Below the pieces are notes generated by a model that did no database searches, was not told the DNA's origin, and was given only the letters and a program-made list of their open reading frames with translations. A program made the translations under genes and the position numbers. From Marinomonas rhodophyticola (lineage in GTDB: Bacteria > Pseudomonadota > Gammaproteobacteria > Pseudomonadales > Marinomonadaceae), in NCBI RefSeq assembly GCF_026113935.1, contig NZ_JAPEUL010000012.1, positions 124,001 to 188,000 on the forward strand: DNA of 64,000 nt, given 5' to 3'. Positions 10,065 through 21,729 of the stretch are shown here, piece after piece (the first letter of the stretch is position 1; each line of letters starts with the position of its first letter).

Positions 10065-11791
10065 ATATTGAAAACAGTGTTCAAACCCCAGGAAAATGGC
10101 GCTTTATCTTCGTATACGGCTTCGCATTGCTGTTGTTTCTTGTTGCCGGAGGCCGTCTCTTCTACTTAACGGTGGTGGATAAGGATTTTTTACAAAATCA
10201 GGGCGAAATTCGAGCCGTGAGAACAGAGGCTATTCCAGCCACCCGAGGCATGATACTGGACCGCCGTGGCGAGCCTTTGGCAGTGAGTACGCCGACGTGG
10301 ACCATTATTGCGAATCCTAAGGCATTGTGGAAGTTGCCGCGAGATCCTTCTCAAAACGTGGGACCCGAAGAGGAGATTAAGCGTCTCGCTGAGGTGATGG
10401 GTGTTGGTAGAGCTTGGCTGCAAGAAAGGTTTGAAGCAAATAAAAGTCGCTCTTTTATGTATCTAAAGCGGCAAATACCACCCCATGAAGCCGACGCTAT
10501 CATGGCGGCGAACGTGGTTGGTGTGAGTAAAACAAAAGAATACAAGCGCTTTTACCCTGCTGGTGAAGTAGCTGCTCATGTTGTTGGTTTTACCAATATT
10601 GATGATAAGGGGCAGGAAGGCATTGAACTTGCCTATGATCAGGCTCTAGAAGGGCAGCCTGGTCGTCGCAGTTATGTAAAGGATCTGACGGGGAATATTA
10701 TTCGCGGTGTGGGTGTGGAAGAGGCTGAGCACCCAGGTGAAAATATTGAGTTGAGTATTGATCTTAGATTGCAATATTTGGCTTATCGAGAGTTGAAAGC
10801 AGCGGTGACAGAGCATCGTGCTACATCGGCGTCTGCGGTGATTTTGGATGTGAAAACGGGTGAAATTCTGGCGATGGTTAACCAGCCGTCCTACAATCCT
10901 AATGATCGCTCTAAACTTGAATACGAAGAGTTGCGTAATCGTGCGGTGATTGATCTGTTTGAGCCTGGCTCAACAATGAAGCCTTTCACTATTTCTGCGG
11001 CGTTGATGTCTGGACAATATACGACAGAAACGACGATTAACACGTCGCCAGGCTTTATGAGATTTGGGCGTTTTACCATTCGTGATGCGGCTAATTATGG
11101 TGTTATTGATTTTGAAAAACTGTTAATCAAGTCAAGTAACGTTGGTGCTTCTAAGATAGCCTTGTCACTTCCACAAGATGCTATTTGGAATATGGATTAT
11201 GAGTTAGGAATAGGTTCTCCGGTGGGGATTGGTTTTCCTGGAGAGGCGTCAGGTGTGTTGCCTTCTCATCCTAAGTGGCACCCGTCAGAAATTGCAACCC
11301 TATCCTATGGCTATGGCTTGTCTGTTTCCACTCTTCAGCTGGCGCAGGCTTATATGACGCTGGCTAATGGCGGCTATCGAGTTCCAGTTACTATTTTCAA
11401 ACAAGATGCTCCGGCCGACGGAAAGCAAGTGATTCCGAATAAAGTTGCTCAAGATGTGGTGAAAATGATGGAAGCCGTTGTGCAGCGAGGATCCGGCAAG
11501 GCCGCACAAATTCCAGGATACCGTGTAGCGGGTAAGACGGGTACGGTTCATAAAGTGGGTTCAAAGGGGTATGAATACGATCAATATATTGCTCTTTTCG
11601 CGGGTGTTGCTCCAGCATCTGACCCAAGACTGGCGATGGTAGTCATGATTAATGACCCTAAAGGTCGAGAATATTATGGTGGTGAAGTTGCTGCCCCTGT
11701 TTTTTCTCGGGTCATGGAAGGGGCGCTGACAACATTGAATATTTACCCTGATTTACCTGAAGGGGCTCAGAGAAGTGCGTTTGCAGCCTAA
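10061..11791 (+). CDS. ftsI: Peptidoglycan transpeptidase FtsI (PBP3)
   Basis: 576 aa septal transpeptidase. It has an N-terminal membrane anchor (about 15-37), the PBP dimer domain with RGMILDRRGEPLA, and a penicillin-binding domain with the SxxK motif in EPGSTMKPF (about residue 304), SSN at about 358 and KTGT at about 491. It overlaps ftsL by ATGA. It crosslinks septal peptidoglycan together with FtsW, encoded further downstream. Confidence 0.96.
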   Translation: MNIENSVQTPGKWRFIFVYGFALLLFLVAGGRLFYLTVVDKDFLQNQGEIRAVRTEAIPATRGMILDRRGEPLAVSTPTWTIIANPKALWKLPRDPSQNVGPEEEIKRLAEVMGVGRAWLQERFEANKSRSFMYLKRQIPPHEADAIMAANVVGVSKTKEYKRFYPAGEVAAHVVGFTNIDDKGQEGIELAYDQALEGQPGRRSYVKDLTGNIIRGVGVEEAEHPGENIELSIDLRLQYLAYRELKAAVTEHRATSASAVILDVKTGEILAMVNQPSYNPNDRSKLEYEELRNRAVIDLFEPGSTMKPFTISAALMSGQYTTETTINTSPGFMRFGRFTIRDAANYGVIDFEKLLIKSSNVGASKIALSLPQDAIWNMDYELGIGSPVGIGFPGEASGVLPSHPKWHPSEIATLSYGYGLSVSTLQLAQAYMTLANGGYRVPVTIFKQDAPADGKQVIPNKVAQDVVKMMEAVVQRGSGKAAQIPGYRVAGKTGTVHKVGSKGYEYDQYIALFAGVAPASDPRLAMVVMINDPKGREYYGGEVAAPVFSRVMEGALTTLNIYPDLPEGAQRSAFAA

Positions 11792-11825
11792 GAAAGCGCC
11801 TTACCAAGTGGTGCAGGGTGGTTAG

Positions 11826-13292
11826 ATGGGTCAAATTCATCATACTCAATTACTCGATTTGGCGGGGTGTCCTTTAGAGGACATTCCGCATTTTGCTGTT
11901 TATAGCCATTTGGAGACTGACAGTCGAAAAGTGGATGGCGATGCGGTGTTTTTTGCTTTGCCGGGCGTCGCATCAAATGGTTGGGATCACCTGGACCAAG
12001 TGGTTGCATTAGGTTGCAAAGTAGCGGTCGTTCCTGAATATCTTCATTTGCAGCGCAATGATATTGAGCTTCTGTCAGTTGCTGATCCAGCCAAGTTGTT
12101 AGTTGTATGTTTGCATGCATGTTTTGGACGCATGCCGAAAAACATGGTGGCGGTGACTGGTACGAATGGAAAATCTTCTATTTGTTTCTATGTGGCTCAA
12201 TTGGCTCAATTTGTTGGCTTTAAGAGTGGTTTGGTGGGGACGTTTGGTGTGGGTCCCTTGGATAAATTGTCTGAGTCAAAACAAACAACGCCAGATCTTT
12301 TGTCAATGCACCTTATTTTGATGGCAATGGCGGACTCAGGTGTGGATTTTGTCGCTTTTGAAGCCTCTTCTCATGCTTTGGATCAGGGGCGTCTTGAAGG
12401 CGTACCCTTTCAGACTGCAGTGTTTTCAAACCTTTCTCGTGATCATCTTGATTATCATGGTGATATGAATTCATACGCACTGGCAAAGCAACGACTTTTT
12501 GCCTTTCCTAGTGTGGCGCATGCCATACTGTGTCTTGATGATTCCTATGTTGGTCTTATGGCTGAAGGTGCGGTTGATGCACATCGTTATTATTACAGTG
12601 AGCAACATTCAGCGGCCGACTTTTATGTTAAGCAGTTAGTGCTGGAGTCAGCAGGATGTCGATTTATTCTGTGTCATCCAGACGGTGAAGTGCCGGTGTT
12701 TTTACCCTTATTGGGTCGGTTCAACGTGCAAAATGCATTAGCTGCTTTGGCCAGTCTTTGGGCTTATGTTGATGACAAAGAGCGTTTGATCGCTGGTTTG
12801 TCCTGCTTGTCTGGCGCACCTGGTCGAATGGAAAAAGTCCATTTACCTCATTCACCGCTTGTTGTGGTGGATTATGCCCACACTCCCGATGCGTTAGCGG
12901 TGGCGTTACAAGCCTTGAAAGCGCATTCCAGTAGTCGGCTGATTTGTGTATTTGGTTGTGGTGGTGATAGGGATAGAGGTAAACGACCTTTAATGATGGC
13001 GGCGGCTATGCAAAATGCTGATTATGTATGGTTAACATCTGATAATCCTCGCACTGAGTCGATAGAGCAAATTTTTTCCGATATTTTAGCGCAAACCGAT
13101 CAAGGAGAGGCTTTTAGTTTTGAGCCTGATCGTCGTGTTGCGATACGTCAGGCTATCTTATCCGCTGGCCCAGAGGATGTGATTTTGATTGCTGGTAAAG
13201 GGCATGAAACTTATCAAGATATTGAAGGTGTTAAGCATCATTTTGATGATAAAGAAGAGGCGTTGAGGGCGGTAGAAGCTTATGTTAATTGA
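11826..13292 (+). CDS. murE: UDP-MurNAc-tripeptide ligase MurE (meso-DAP adding)
   Basis: 488 aa Mur ligase. The ATP-binding motif GTNGKSS is at about residue 112. The C-terminal domain has DNPRTES at about 405, the DNPR signature that selects meso-diaminopimelate over lysine. It adds the third amino acid to UDP-MurNAc-L-Ala-D-Glu. The gene lies 34 bp after ftsI and overlaps murF by 11 bp. Confidence 0.95.
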   Translation: MGQIHHTQLLDLAGCPLEDIPHFAVYSHLETDSRKVDGDAVFFALPGVASNGWDHLDQVVALGCKVAVVPEYLHLQRNDIELLSVADPAKLLVVCLHACFGRMPKNMVAVTGTNGKSSICFYVAQLAQFVGFKSGLVGTFGVGPLDKLSESKQTTPDLLSMHLILMAMADSGVDFVAFEASSHALDQGRLEGVPFQTAVFSNLSRDHLDYHGDMNSYALAKQRLFAFPSVAHAILCLDDSYVGLMAEGAVDAHRYYYSEQHSAADFYVKQLVLESAGCRFILCHPDGEVPVFLPLLGRFNVQNALAALASLWAYVDDKERLIAGLSCLSGAPGRMEKVHLPHSPLVVVDYAHTPDALAVALQALKAHSSSRLICVFGCGGDRDRGKRPLMMAAAMQNADYVWLTSDNPRTESIEQIFSDILAQTDQGEAFSFEPDRRVAIRQAILSAGPEDVILIAGKGHETYQDIEGVKHHFDDKEEALRAVEAYVN

Positions 13293-14628
13293 TTTGACTC
13301 TTTCGGATATCGCTCTGGCCTGTAATGGCAAGCTTGTTGGTGAGAACTGCGCTCTAAATGCGGTTGTCACTGATACTAGGAAGTTGTCTCCTGGTTGTCT
13401 TTTTGTGGCGTTGAAAGGTGCCCGCTTTGATGGGCATGACTATGTGAAGCAGGCGATTGATAATGGTGCGATCGCGGTTGTGTCTGAGTATGATGTTGAT
13501 GTGCCTAATTATGTCAAAGTGGCAGATACCTCATTGGCTTATGGTGCCATTGCCCGCTTGATCCGTGGTGCTTTTAAGGTACCTGTTGTATGTATTACTG
13601 GCAGTAATGGTAAAACAACCGTAAAGGATTGGTTAGCGCAGTCACTTTCTGGCAAAAATGTGTTAAAAACACGCGCCAATTTGAACAATCAGATAGGTGT
13701 GCCGCAAACGCTGCTTGAATTGGAAAAGCATCATGATGTTGCCGTGGTTGAGACAGGTACTAGTTTTTTGGGTGAAATCCCTTTATTGGCTAGAATTGCT
13801 TTTCCTGACGTAGTGGTCTTGACGAATGCGACTGGCAGTCATTTTGAAGGATTGGGTAGTCTCGAAGGCATTGCTAAAGAAAAAGGTGGTTTGATTTCGG
13901 GCGCTGCTCCTGATGCCAACATTATTCTTAATTCAGATGATGCCTTTTTTGATTATTGGTGTGGTATCGCGGACGGTAGAAAAGTGTATTCTTTTGGTTT
14001 TACTGAGTCTGCGGATTTGTATGCCTCTAATTTAGAATTGGGGGCGGAATCGAGCAGGGCGGTATTTCATTATCGAGGCGTTGCTCTTCCTGTGTGTGTT
14101 GGGGGCGCTGGTCGGCATCAGATTGCAAATGGCATGGCTGTGGTGTTGGCTATGTTAGTCATCGGAGTTGATTTTAAAGAAGCGGTCGCTAAATTGGCTT
14201 CGCCAGTGTTGGTTTCAGGCAGGTTAGAGCGTCTAAAAACAAAAAATGGCGCGCTATTAATTGATGATTGTTATAATGCCAGCCCGTCATCGGTCAAAGC
14301 GGCAATTGATGTATTGGCGATACAGTCGGTAGAAGAAACTTGGTTGATTTTAGGTGCGTTAGCCGAGCTTGGGGATCAGCGAGACAGTATTCATCACGAG
14401 TTAGGGGTGTATGCTAAGAGTAAAGGGATTTCGTGTTTGATTTGTGTTGGTCCTATAGCAGGTATTGCTGGCGCGGCTTTTCGAAGCGAAGGTGGTAATG
14501 CAATATTTTGTAATACGCATAATGAAGCGGCGACAGTAGTTCGTCCATTAGATAAAAAACACGCCATTTTAGTCAAAGGTTCTCGCTCGGCTAAGATGGA
14601 AAATGTCATTGAAGCATTAATTAATTAG
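13282..14628 (+). CDS. murF: UDP-MurNAc-pentapeptide ligase MurF
   Basis: 448 aa. Joins D-Ala-D-Ala to the UDP-MurNAc tripeptide. The N-terminal domain contains [16 protein letters not shown], the ATP motif is [11 protein letters not shown] at about residue 107, and [11 protein letters not shown] in the C-terminal half is typical of MurF. It overlaps the 3' end of murE. Confidence 0.95.
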   Translation: MLIDLTLSDIALACNGKLVGENCALNAVVTDTRKLSPGCLFVALKGARFDGHDYVKQAIDNGAIAVVSEYDVDVPNYVKVADTSLAYGAIARLIRGAFKVPVVCITGSNGKTTVKDWLAQSLSGKNVLKTRANLNNQIGVPQTLLELEKHHDVAVVETGTSFLGEIPLLARIAFPDVVVLTNATGSHFEGLGSLEGIAKEKGGLISGAAPDANIILNSDDAFFDYWCGIADGRKVYSFGFTESADLYASNLELGAESSRAVFHYRGVALPVCVGGAGRHQIANGMAVVLAMLVIGVDFKEAVAKLASPVLVSGRLERLKTKNGALLIDDCYNASPSSVKAAIDVLAIQSVEETWLILGALAELGDQRDSIHHELGVYAKSKGISCLICVGPIAGIAGAAFRSEGGNAIFCNTHNEAATVVRPLDKKHAILVKGSRSAKMENVIEALIN

Positions 14629-14642
14629 GATATTCCTTACCA

Positions 14643-15725
14643 ATGTTACTTCTCTTAACGGCTTATTTAAGTAAATACCATACATTTTTTACTGTATTTA
14701 ATTATTTGTCTTTGCGCGCTATTTTGGGTGTTCTTACGGCATTGGCTATTTCTCTTCTTATTGGCAATAAAGTCATTGTCTTGTTGCAACGTTTACAAAT
14801 TGGTCAAGCAGTACGTAATGACGGCCCTCAGACGCATTTGTCGAAAGCGGGAACGCCAACAATGGGCGGGGCGCTGATTATTTTTTCCATTTCTGTCAGT
14901 ACCCTTTTGTGGGGGGATTTGCGCAATCAGTATGTTTGGGTCGTGCTGCTAGTGATGTTGGCATTTGGCGTTGTTGGCTGGGTAGATGATTACCGAAAAG
15001 TGGTAGAGAAAAACCCACGTGGTCTCCCTGGGCGCTGGAAATATTTTTGGCAAAGTGTATTTGGTCTCGCCGCTGCGTTTTATTTGTATTACACCGCCAG
15101 TACGCCCGCGGAAACAGCGTTGATTGTGCCTCTATTTAAAGATGTGGCTATTCCTTTAGGCGCGTTTTTTATTGTGCTGACGTATTTCGTTATCGTGGGT
15201 ACTAGTAACGCAGTGAATTTAACCGATGGTTTGGATGGGTTGGCTATCTTGCCAACGGTCTTAGTGGGCGGTGCGCTGGGTGTTTTTGCGTATTTAACCG
15301 GCAATATTCGTTTTGCCGATTACTTGCTTATCCCTTATGTGCATGGTTCTGGAGAGCTGCTGGTGTTTTGTGCTGCGCTGGCTGGGGCGGGGTTGGGCTT
15401 TTTATGGTTTAACACCTATCCTGCTCAAATTTTTATGGGGGACGTGGGTTCTCTGGCGTTAGGTGCGGCGTTAGGCACGATTGCTGTTATCGTTCGTCAA
15501 GAGTTGGTGTTGTTTATTATGGGTGGCGTTTTTGTGATGGAAACAGTCTCCGTAATACTGCAAGTCGCTTCCTATAAGTTAACCAAACGACGAATATTCC
15601 GAATGGCACCGATTCACCATCATTTTGAGTTAAAAGGTTGGGCTGAGCCAAAAGTGATTGTGCGTTTTTGGATTATTACGGTTTGCCTCGTTTTAGTGGG
15701 TTTTGCCACCTTAAAAGTACGTTAG
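14643..15725 (+). CDS. mraY: Phospho-MurNAc-pentapeptide translocase MraY
   Basis: 360 aa polytopic inner-membrane enzyme that transfers phospho-MurNAc-pentapeptide to undecaprenyl phosphate, making lipid I. About ten membrane segments. The motifs GTPTMGG, the acidic [17 protein letters not shown] and the histidine-rich [12 protein letters not shown] match the family. Starts 14 bp after murF. Confidence 0.96.
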   Translation: MLLLLTAYLSKYHTFFTVFNYLSLRAILGVLTALAISLLIGNKVIVLLQRLQIGQAVRNDGPQTHLSKAGTPTMGGALIIFSISVSTLLWGDLRNQYVWVVLLVMLAFGVVGWVDDYRKVVEKNPRGLPGRWKYFWQSVFGLAAAFYLYYTASTPAETALIVPLFKDVAIPLGAFFIVLTYFVIVGTSNAVNLTDGLDGLAILPTVLVGGALGVFAYLTGNIRFADYLLIPYVHGSGELLVFCAALAGAGLGFLWFNTYPAQIFMGDVGSLALGAALGTIAVIVRQELVLFIMGGVFVMETVSVILQVASYKLTKRRIFRMAPIHHHFELKGWAEPKVIVRFWIITVCLVLVGFATLKVR

Positions 15726-15734
15726 GAGTTTAGC

Positions 15735-17085
15735 ATGTCGTTGATCGGGTCAGATCGGGTAAGAGCCGTTGTCGGCTTGGGTGTGACAGGCTTGTCTTGC
15801 GTACGCTTTTTAGCCAGCAAAGGCATTGAGTTTTATGTGGTGGATTCCCGTGAGAATCCACCTGGTTTAGAGCAAGCAAAAGCGTTTTGTTCCGAAGATC
15901 GTATTTTTACCGGTGATCTAGATGTGCTTGAAACGCTAGGGGTGACTGAGTTGTTTGTCAGTCCTGGTATCGCATTGCGTACACCTGTTTTGGCGCGCTT
16001 GGCTGAGCGTGGTGTGGCGATGCGCGGTGACATCGATTTGTTTTGTGATTATGTTGACGCACCCTTTGTTGCTATTACAGGGTCTAATGCGAAAAGTACG
16101 GTGACGACTTTAGTGGCGATGTTGCTGCAAGCTTGTGGTAAAAATACCAAAGCAGGTGGTAATTTAGGCTTGCCAGCGTTGGATCTTCTTTCTCCTGGTA
16201 CGGATTTCTACGTGCTTGAGTTGTCTAGCTTCCAGCTTGAAACAACTCACGCCCTACAAGCTGATTTGGCTTGCCTACTGAATGTGTCTGAAGATCATAT
16301 GGATCGTTACAAGGATCTTTATGAATATCAACGAGCCAAACAGAAAGTATATCGTGGCTGTAAAGCCGCTGTTTGCAATAAGCAAGATATTTTAACCGCT
16401 CCCCTGTTGGCGGAAGGTGTTCCTGTTCGTGCTTTCACTACAAAGAGTTCCTGATCTAAAAGAGTATGGCATGCTCAAAGATGGGGATGGCGCTTGGTTG
16501 TGCAAAGGTGTTGAACGCCTTTATCACACGTCTCAAATTGCCCTAAAAGGCTCGCATAATCACGCTAATGTGTTGGCGGCTTTGGCCATGCTTGAGTTGC
16601 TTGGCGTAGACGTTATGTCTGATGCAGTAGGGGAGGTATTGAAAACCTTTGGTGGTTTGCCTCATCGCTGTGAAACCGTTCGAGTGCTAGACGGTGTAAC
16701 GTATATTAATGATTCTAAAGGAACCAATGTCGGCGCTACGTTAGCGGCGTTACAAGGGCTTGGTTCTACAGCCAATAAAAAGGTGTTGTTGATAGCCGGT
16801 GGTGAAGGAAAGGGTGCAGATTTTCGTGCTCTTGCTAAGCCCATTCAGGATCTTGTGCGCATTGTTTATTTATTTGGTAAAGACGCGAATCGTATTGCTG
16901 AGGTGTTGTCGCCAGATGTCGAGGTTAAGCATTTCGACACATTGGATCAGATTGTATTAAGTATTGCTAAGGACAGTCAGGAAGGAGAGATTGCTTTGTT
17001 TTCTCCAGCCTGCGCGAGCTTAGATATGTATAAGAACTACGAAATGCGCGGTCGGCACTTTGCTCGTTTGGTTGCAGAGTTATGA
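15735..17085 (+). CDS. murD: UDP-MurNAc-L-Ala-D-Glu ligase MurD, frame broken
   Basis: Adds D-glutamate to UDP-MurNAc-L-Ala. The first frame has the N-terminal VVGLGVTGLSCVRFLASKG and the ATP motif GSNAKSTVTTL, then stops near 16452. The second frame continues PDLKEYGMLKDG through GLPHRCE and NDSKGTN to the family end. The break is at 16443-16446, where one extra base (or two missing A) separates the halves. The joined length is about 449-450 aa, normal for MurD. MurD is essential, so a true break is unlikely. Overlaps ftsW by 4 bp. Confidence 0.93.
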
Positions 17086-18281
17086 CATGGCTCAGCATAT
17101 TTGATCGTGTGTCTTGGCGCGAGTTTGTAAAGGTTGATGCGCTTTTTCTTGCCGCTGTCATTTCTATTTTGGCACTGGGCATGGTGATGGTGTCCAGTGC
17201 GTCAATCTCCATATCAGAAAGTATTCACGGCCATCCTTATTTTTTTATGAGAAGGCAGCTGCTTTATCTTGTTCTGGGGTTGGCTTTTGGTTGGCTGCTG
17301 TTGTCGTTGCCTACAAGCCAATTACAGCAATGGGGCATCCTTATGATGGGATTGTCTTTAATTTTGCTGATTCTTGTACTGGTTCCTGGTATTGGGAAAA
17401 GCGTCAACGGCAGTCGTCGTTGGATCAATTTGGTGGTGTTTAATCTTCAGGCCTCTGAGGTCGCAAAAGTTTGTATGGTGGTCTATGTCTCTGGCTATTT
17501 GGTTCGAAGAGCGGATCGCGTTAGGGAAAGTTGGGTAGGGTTCGTTTTACCTCTTTGTCTATGTAGTATCTTTCTTCTCTTTTTGCTATTTGAGCCAGAC
17601 TTCGGGGCTTCTGTTGTCTTGCTGGGTACCGTGATGGTGCTGCTTTTTTTGGGTGGGGCGCCTTTGTATCAGTTTTTATTACTGATGGTGGCAGCGGTTT
17701 GTATGCTTGGTGTCGTGGCGATTTCAGAAAGTTACCGTTTGAAGCGTCTGTTGAATTTTATTGATCCATGGGCTGATCCTTTTAACGAGGGGTATCAACT
17801 TAGTCAGGCGTTAATAGCTTATGGCCGAGGTGAGTGGTTTGGTTTGGGCTTGGGAAATAGCGTACAGAAATTGGCTTATTTGCCAGAAGCGCATACGGAC
17901 TTTGTGTTTTCTATTTGGGTCGAAGAAACGGGCATGTTTGGTGGGCTGTTGCTGATTTGTTTGTTTGCTTTAATGGTCGGGCGTGCTTTCAAAATCGGTC
18001 ATAAAGCCATGGCTCTTTCTCGTCCTTTTGCTGGTTATATGTGCTTTGGTTTTGCCATTTTGATTCTAGCGCAAGTGATTATAAATATCGGAGTGAATAC
18101 GGGTTTTTTACCGACAAAAGGTTTGACATTACCTTTGATTAGTTATGGTGGTAGTAGTCTAATTATTACTTTGGGTAGTCTGTTTGTTGTGGCGCGAGTG
18201 GATGTCGAGAATCGTCGGGTCGAGTATGGCGTTAACACGGATTCATCTGATGTAAGTGGCATGAAAGAGAGCAGGAAATGA
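17082..18281 (+). CDS. ftsW: Septal peptidoglycan glycosyltransferase FtsW
   Basis: 399 aa SEDS-family protein with about ten membrane segments. The motifs GSRRWINL, FEPDFG and the C-terminal PLISYGGSS are typical. It polymerises lipid II at the septum with FtsI. Overlaps murD and murG by 4 bp each. Confidence 0.95.
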   Translation: MTWLSIFDRVSWREFVKVDALFLAAVISILALGMVMVSSASISISESIHGHPYFFMRRQLLYLVLGLAFGWLLLSLPTSQLQQWGILMMGLSLILLILVLVPGIGKSVNGSRRWINLVVFNLQASEVAKVCMVVYVSGYLVRRADRVRESWVGFVLPLCLCSIFLLFLLFEPDFGASVVLLGTVMVLLFLGGAPLYQFLLLMVAAVCMLGVVAISESYRLKRLLNFIDPWADPFNEGYQLSQALIAYGRGEWFGLGLGNSVQKLAYLPEAHTDFVFSIWVEETGMFGGLLLICLFALMVGRAFKIGHKAMALSRPFAGYMCFGFAILILAQVIINIGVNTGFLPTKGLTLPLISYGGSSLIITLGSLFVVARVDVENRRVEYGVNTDSSDVSGMKESRK

Positions 18282-19351
18282 ATAAGGTAAAAAAAGTCAT
18301 TATAATGGCTGGCGGAACAGGAGGGCATATTTACCCAGCCTTGGCCTGTGCGCAGAACTTTAAGGATCAAGGGGTCCACGTACAGTGGCTTGGTTCTAAA
18401 GGTGGAATGGAAGAGTCTCTTGTGCCTAAACATGACATAGATTTGCATTCTTTGTCGATTAAGGGGGTAAGGGGGAAGGGTATATTTGGCCTGCTAGCGG
18501 CCCCTTTTAGAATTTTACACGCCGTTGGTCAGGCGGTGGCTGTTTTGCAAAAAGTGAAACCGGATATTGTTTTAGGTATGGGGGGGTTTGTTGCAGGACC
18601 AGGTGGTTTGGCTGCTCGACTTTTAGGTATACCGTTAGCGATACACGAGCAAAATGCCGTTGCCGGAACAACGAATAAGCTACTTGCCAGAGTTGCAAGT
18701 GTGAGGTTGCAGGCTTTCAACGGTGCACTTAACGACGCTATTAGTGTTGGCAACCCTATTCGTAGTGATATTTTAAAGCAGCGTGTTCGAGAGCCAAGAA
18801 GTGGCAGTGCAAGGCCATTGCGATTGCTCGTTGTTGGAGGCAGCTTAGGGGCGAAAGCTATCAATGATGTGATACCGCAGGTTTTGGTAAAATGGCCGTT
18901 TTCTCAGCGTCTGGATGTTTGGCACCAAACGGGTATGCGTCATTTTGAAGAAGTTTCTGAGCGTTACCAAGAGGCGAACGTAGAGGCTCGTGTTGAAGCC
19001 TACTTAGATAACATGGATCAGGCCTATTATTGGGCAGACATTGTATTGTGTCGAGCAGGTGCCATGACAGTGAGTGAGTTGGCTGTAGCAGGACTACCTT
19101 CTATTTTGGTGCCTTATCCACTTGCAATTGATGATCACCAGACTGCAAATGCTCGTTATTTAGAACAGGTTGGGGCGGCCTATCTGCTGCCTCAGACGCA
19201 GTTGAACTGCGAAAAAGTTATTTCTTTGCTTTCTGGTTTTATAGATAGTGAGGAGACGTTATTGAAAATGGGTGAGCAAGCGAAATTAATGGCTCATCCC
19301 AATGCGACACAAGATGTTGTTGCATATTGTTTAAGGTTAATAAAATCATGA
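18278..19351 (+). CDS. murG: UDP-GlcNAc transferase MurG
   Basis: 357 aa peripheral membrane GT-B glycosyltransferase making lipid II from lipid I. The N-terminal glycine loop is [24 protein letters not shown] and the second-domain loop [13 protein letters not shown] are also present, and the acceptor/donor region reads [16 protein letters not shown]. Overlaps ftsW and murC. Confidence 0.96.
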   Translation: MNKVKKVIIMAGGTGGHIYPALACAQNFKDQGVHVQWLGSKGGMEESLVPKHDIDLHSLSIKGVRGKGIFGLLAAPFRILHAVGQAVAVLQKVKPDIVLGMGGFVAGPGGLAARLLGIPLAIHEQNAVAGTTNKLLARVASVRLQAFNGALNDAISVGNPIRSDILKQRVREPRSGSARPLRLLVVGGSLGAKAINDVIPQVLVKWPFSQRLDVWHQTGMRHFEEVSERYQEANVEARVEAYLDNMDQAYYWADIVLCRAGAMTVSELAVAGLPSILVPYPLAIDDHQTANARYLEQVGAAYLLPQTQLNCEKVISLLSGFIDSEETLLKMGEQAKLMAHPNATQDVVAYCLRLIKS

Positions 19352-20769
19352 TTGATAATAAAGCTCAGTACGATATTCCTACCATGCGCCGTATTCAGAA
19401 TATCCACTTTATCGGTATTGGCGGTGTGGGTATGTGTGGTATCGCTGAAGTATTGCATAACCAGGGTTACCAAGTGTCTGGCTCTGATTTGAAAGCGTCA
19501 TCAACAACAGAGCGCTTAGTAGGGCTTGGTATTAAGGTATATCTTGGGCACGTGGAAGAAAACGTTTATGACGCTCACGTCATTGTTGTTTCTACGGCGA
19601 TCAATGAGAAAAACCCAGAAATTATTTGGGGTAAAGAGAATCGTATTCCTATTGTTCGTCGAGCGGAGATGCTAGCAGAATTGATGCGTTATCGTCATGG
19701 CATTGCTGTTGCGGGTACGCATGGAAAAACCACGACCACGAGTTTAATGGCGTCTATTTTGGCGGCGACTGGTGAAGCGCCAACCTTTGTAATAGGTGGT
19801 CGTTTGACAAGTGCTGGTGCCAATGCGCAGCTAGGTAGTAGTGCTTATCTTGTGGCGGAAGCGGATGAGAGTGATGCGTCATTTCTGCATTTGCAGCCGC
19901 AAACCGTAATCGTCACCAATATCGATGCAGACCATATGGACACCTATGACGGTGACTTTGAAAAGGTCAAGCATACCTTTATCGAGTTTGTGCATAATTT
20001 GCCTTTCTACGGTCTCGCTGTGATGTGTATTGATGATGAAAACGTTCGTGAAATTTTGCCATCATTGAGTCGACCTATTTTGACGTATGGCATCGATCAA
20101 GAAGCGGATTTTTATGCGACGGATATTGTGCAAATCGGACGCTATTGTGAGTTTTTGGCGCACCGTCCAGATGGTGATTCGCTGAAAATTCGCCTGCCTA
20201 TGCCGGGTCGTCATAATGTGCTGAATGCCCTGGCGACCATTGCAGTTGCAACGGATTTGGGAGTAGATGCCGCGGCTATTCAAGCTGGCCTGATGGGGTT
20301 TGAGGGGGTTGGGCGTCGTTTTCAAGAGCAAAAACCGTTGGCATTATCAGATGGCTCAAGCGTGATGTTCGTCGATGATTACGGTCATCATCCTAGTGAA
20401 GTGCTGGCAACGATAAAGGCGATTCGTGCAGGTTGGCCCGAAAAGCGTTTGGTAATGGTCTATCAGCCGCACCGCTACACTCGAACTCGTGATCTGTATG
20501 AGGATTTTGTACGCGTTTTGTCTCAAGTGGATGTGTTGCTGTTGCTTGATGTGTACTCGGCGGGTGAAAACACGATCAATGGGGCGGACAGTCGTTCATT
20601 ATGCGGCAGCATTCGCCAGCGTGGCAATGTTGATCCTATTCATGTTGGCAGTGAAGCGGATTTGCGTTCTATTTTGAGTAACGTTTTGCGTGATGGGGAT
20701 TTGTTGATTACGCAAGGGGCAGGCGATATTGGTATGGTATCCAAAAAATTATCAGTGAGCGGTATTTAA
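19348..20769 (+). CDS. murC: UDP-MurNAc-L-alanine ligase MurC
   Basis: 473 aa from the ATG at 19348, which overlaps the murG stop as ATGA. An open frame extends further upstream, but that part lies inside murG. The N-terminal nucleotide fold is [16 protein letters not shown], the ATP motif is [11 protein letters not shown] near residue 122, and [10 protein letters not shown] is in the C-terminal domain. It adds the first L-alanine to UDP-MurNAc. Confidence 0.95.
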   Translation: MIDNKAQYDIPTMRRIQNIHFIGIGGVGMCGIAEVLHNQGYQVSGSDLKASSTTERLVGLGIKVYLGHVEENVYDAHVIVVSTAINEKNPEIIWGKENRIPIVRRAEMLAELMRYRHGIAVAGTHGKTTTTSLMASILAATGEAPTFVIGGRLTSAGANAQLGSSAYLVAEADESDASFLHLQPQTVIVTNIDADHMDTYDGDFEKVKHTFIEFVHNLPFYGLAVMCIDDENVREILPSLSRPILTYGIDQEADFYATDIVQIGRYCEFLAHRPDGDSLKIRLPMPGRHNVLNALATIAVATDLGVDAAAIQAGLMGFEGVGRRFQEQKPLALSDGSSVMFVDDYGHHPSEVLATIKAIRAGWPEKRLVMVYQPHRYTRTRDLYEDFVRVLSQVDVLLLLDVYSAGENTINGADSRSLCGSIRQRGNVDPIHVGSEADLRSILSNVLRDGDLLITQGAGDIGMVSKKLSVSGI

Positions 20770-20770
20770 C

Positions 20771-21726
20771 ATGGTTCAAACACTTAAAGATTCCGTTATC
20801 GCAGTGATTTATGGTGGGCGCTCTGCTGAGCGCGATGTTTCCATGCAGAGTGGGCCTCTGGTGGCAGAAGGGCTGCGTTCAAAAGGATTTAATGTTGTCG
20901 AGCTCGACCTTTATGGGCCTGATGCGTCATTCGATCCTATTGTCCAGTTGCAATCGATTGAGTTTGATCTGGCTTTTATTGCTCTTCACGGCGGTGAAGG
21001 GGAGGACGGGCGAGTTCAGGCATTGCTTGAAATGCTCGGCAAGCCCTACACAGGAAGTTCACCTTTGTCATGTGGTCTTGCAATGGACAAGGTCTTAACG
21101 AAACGTTTTTGGAGTGGTATTGGCATTCCGACACCGGCTTATTTGTCTTTTGTCAATCATGCAGATGCCGATGTGATTGAGCAACAAATGTCTTACCCAA
21201 TGATTGTTAAGCCTTCTAGAGAAGGTTCTACCATTGGTATTAACAAAGCGATGAATCGATCTGAGGCTCGATGAGGCTCTTTTGAAGGCGCTTGAATATG
21301 ATTCTGACATCTTGGTTGAAGAGTTTATTGATGGGCCTGAATTCACGATTACGATTATTGATGATGTTGCTTATCCGCCAATAGGTTTAAAGCCTGCTCC
21401 AGAGCATAAGCTTTATGATTATGAGGCGAAGTACATAGCAAATGATACGCAGTATCTATTGCCGTGTGGATTGAATGAAGATGATGAAAATGAATTGCAA
21501 ATGTTGGCGCTAGATGCATATCGCTCATTGGGTTGTTCTGGTTGGGGGCGTGTGGATGTAATGCGTGATCAAGCGGGTGTGTTTTGGGTGTTGGAGGTTA
21601 ATACAGCGCACTGGGATGACATCGCACAGTTTGGTCCCTATGGCGGCTAAATATGTGGGGATTGATTATGCTTCTTTAGTCGAAAAAATTGCGCAAAATG
21701 CTTGGGATAAAGTAGGGCGTGATTGA
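20771..21726 (+). CDS. ddl: D-alanine--D-alanine ligase, broken twice
   Basis: ATP-grasp enzyme making D-Ala-D-Ala for MurF. The first frame has the Ddl loop VIYGGRSAERDVS and HGGEGEDG. Frame break 1 is at 21265-21266, where GG in place of G turns ELDEALLKALE into a stop. Break 2 is an extra A at 21610, which destroys the metal-site sequence EVNTAPGMTSHS. Removing both gives one frame to the TGA at 21724-21726, ending AWDKVGRD, about 317 aa. Two changes in one housekeeping gene point to low sequence quality here. It sits between murC (1 bp) and ftsQ (3 bp). Confidence 0.92.
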
Positions 21727-21729
21727 TTT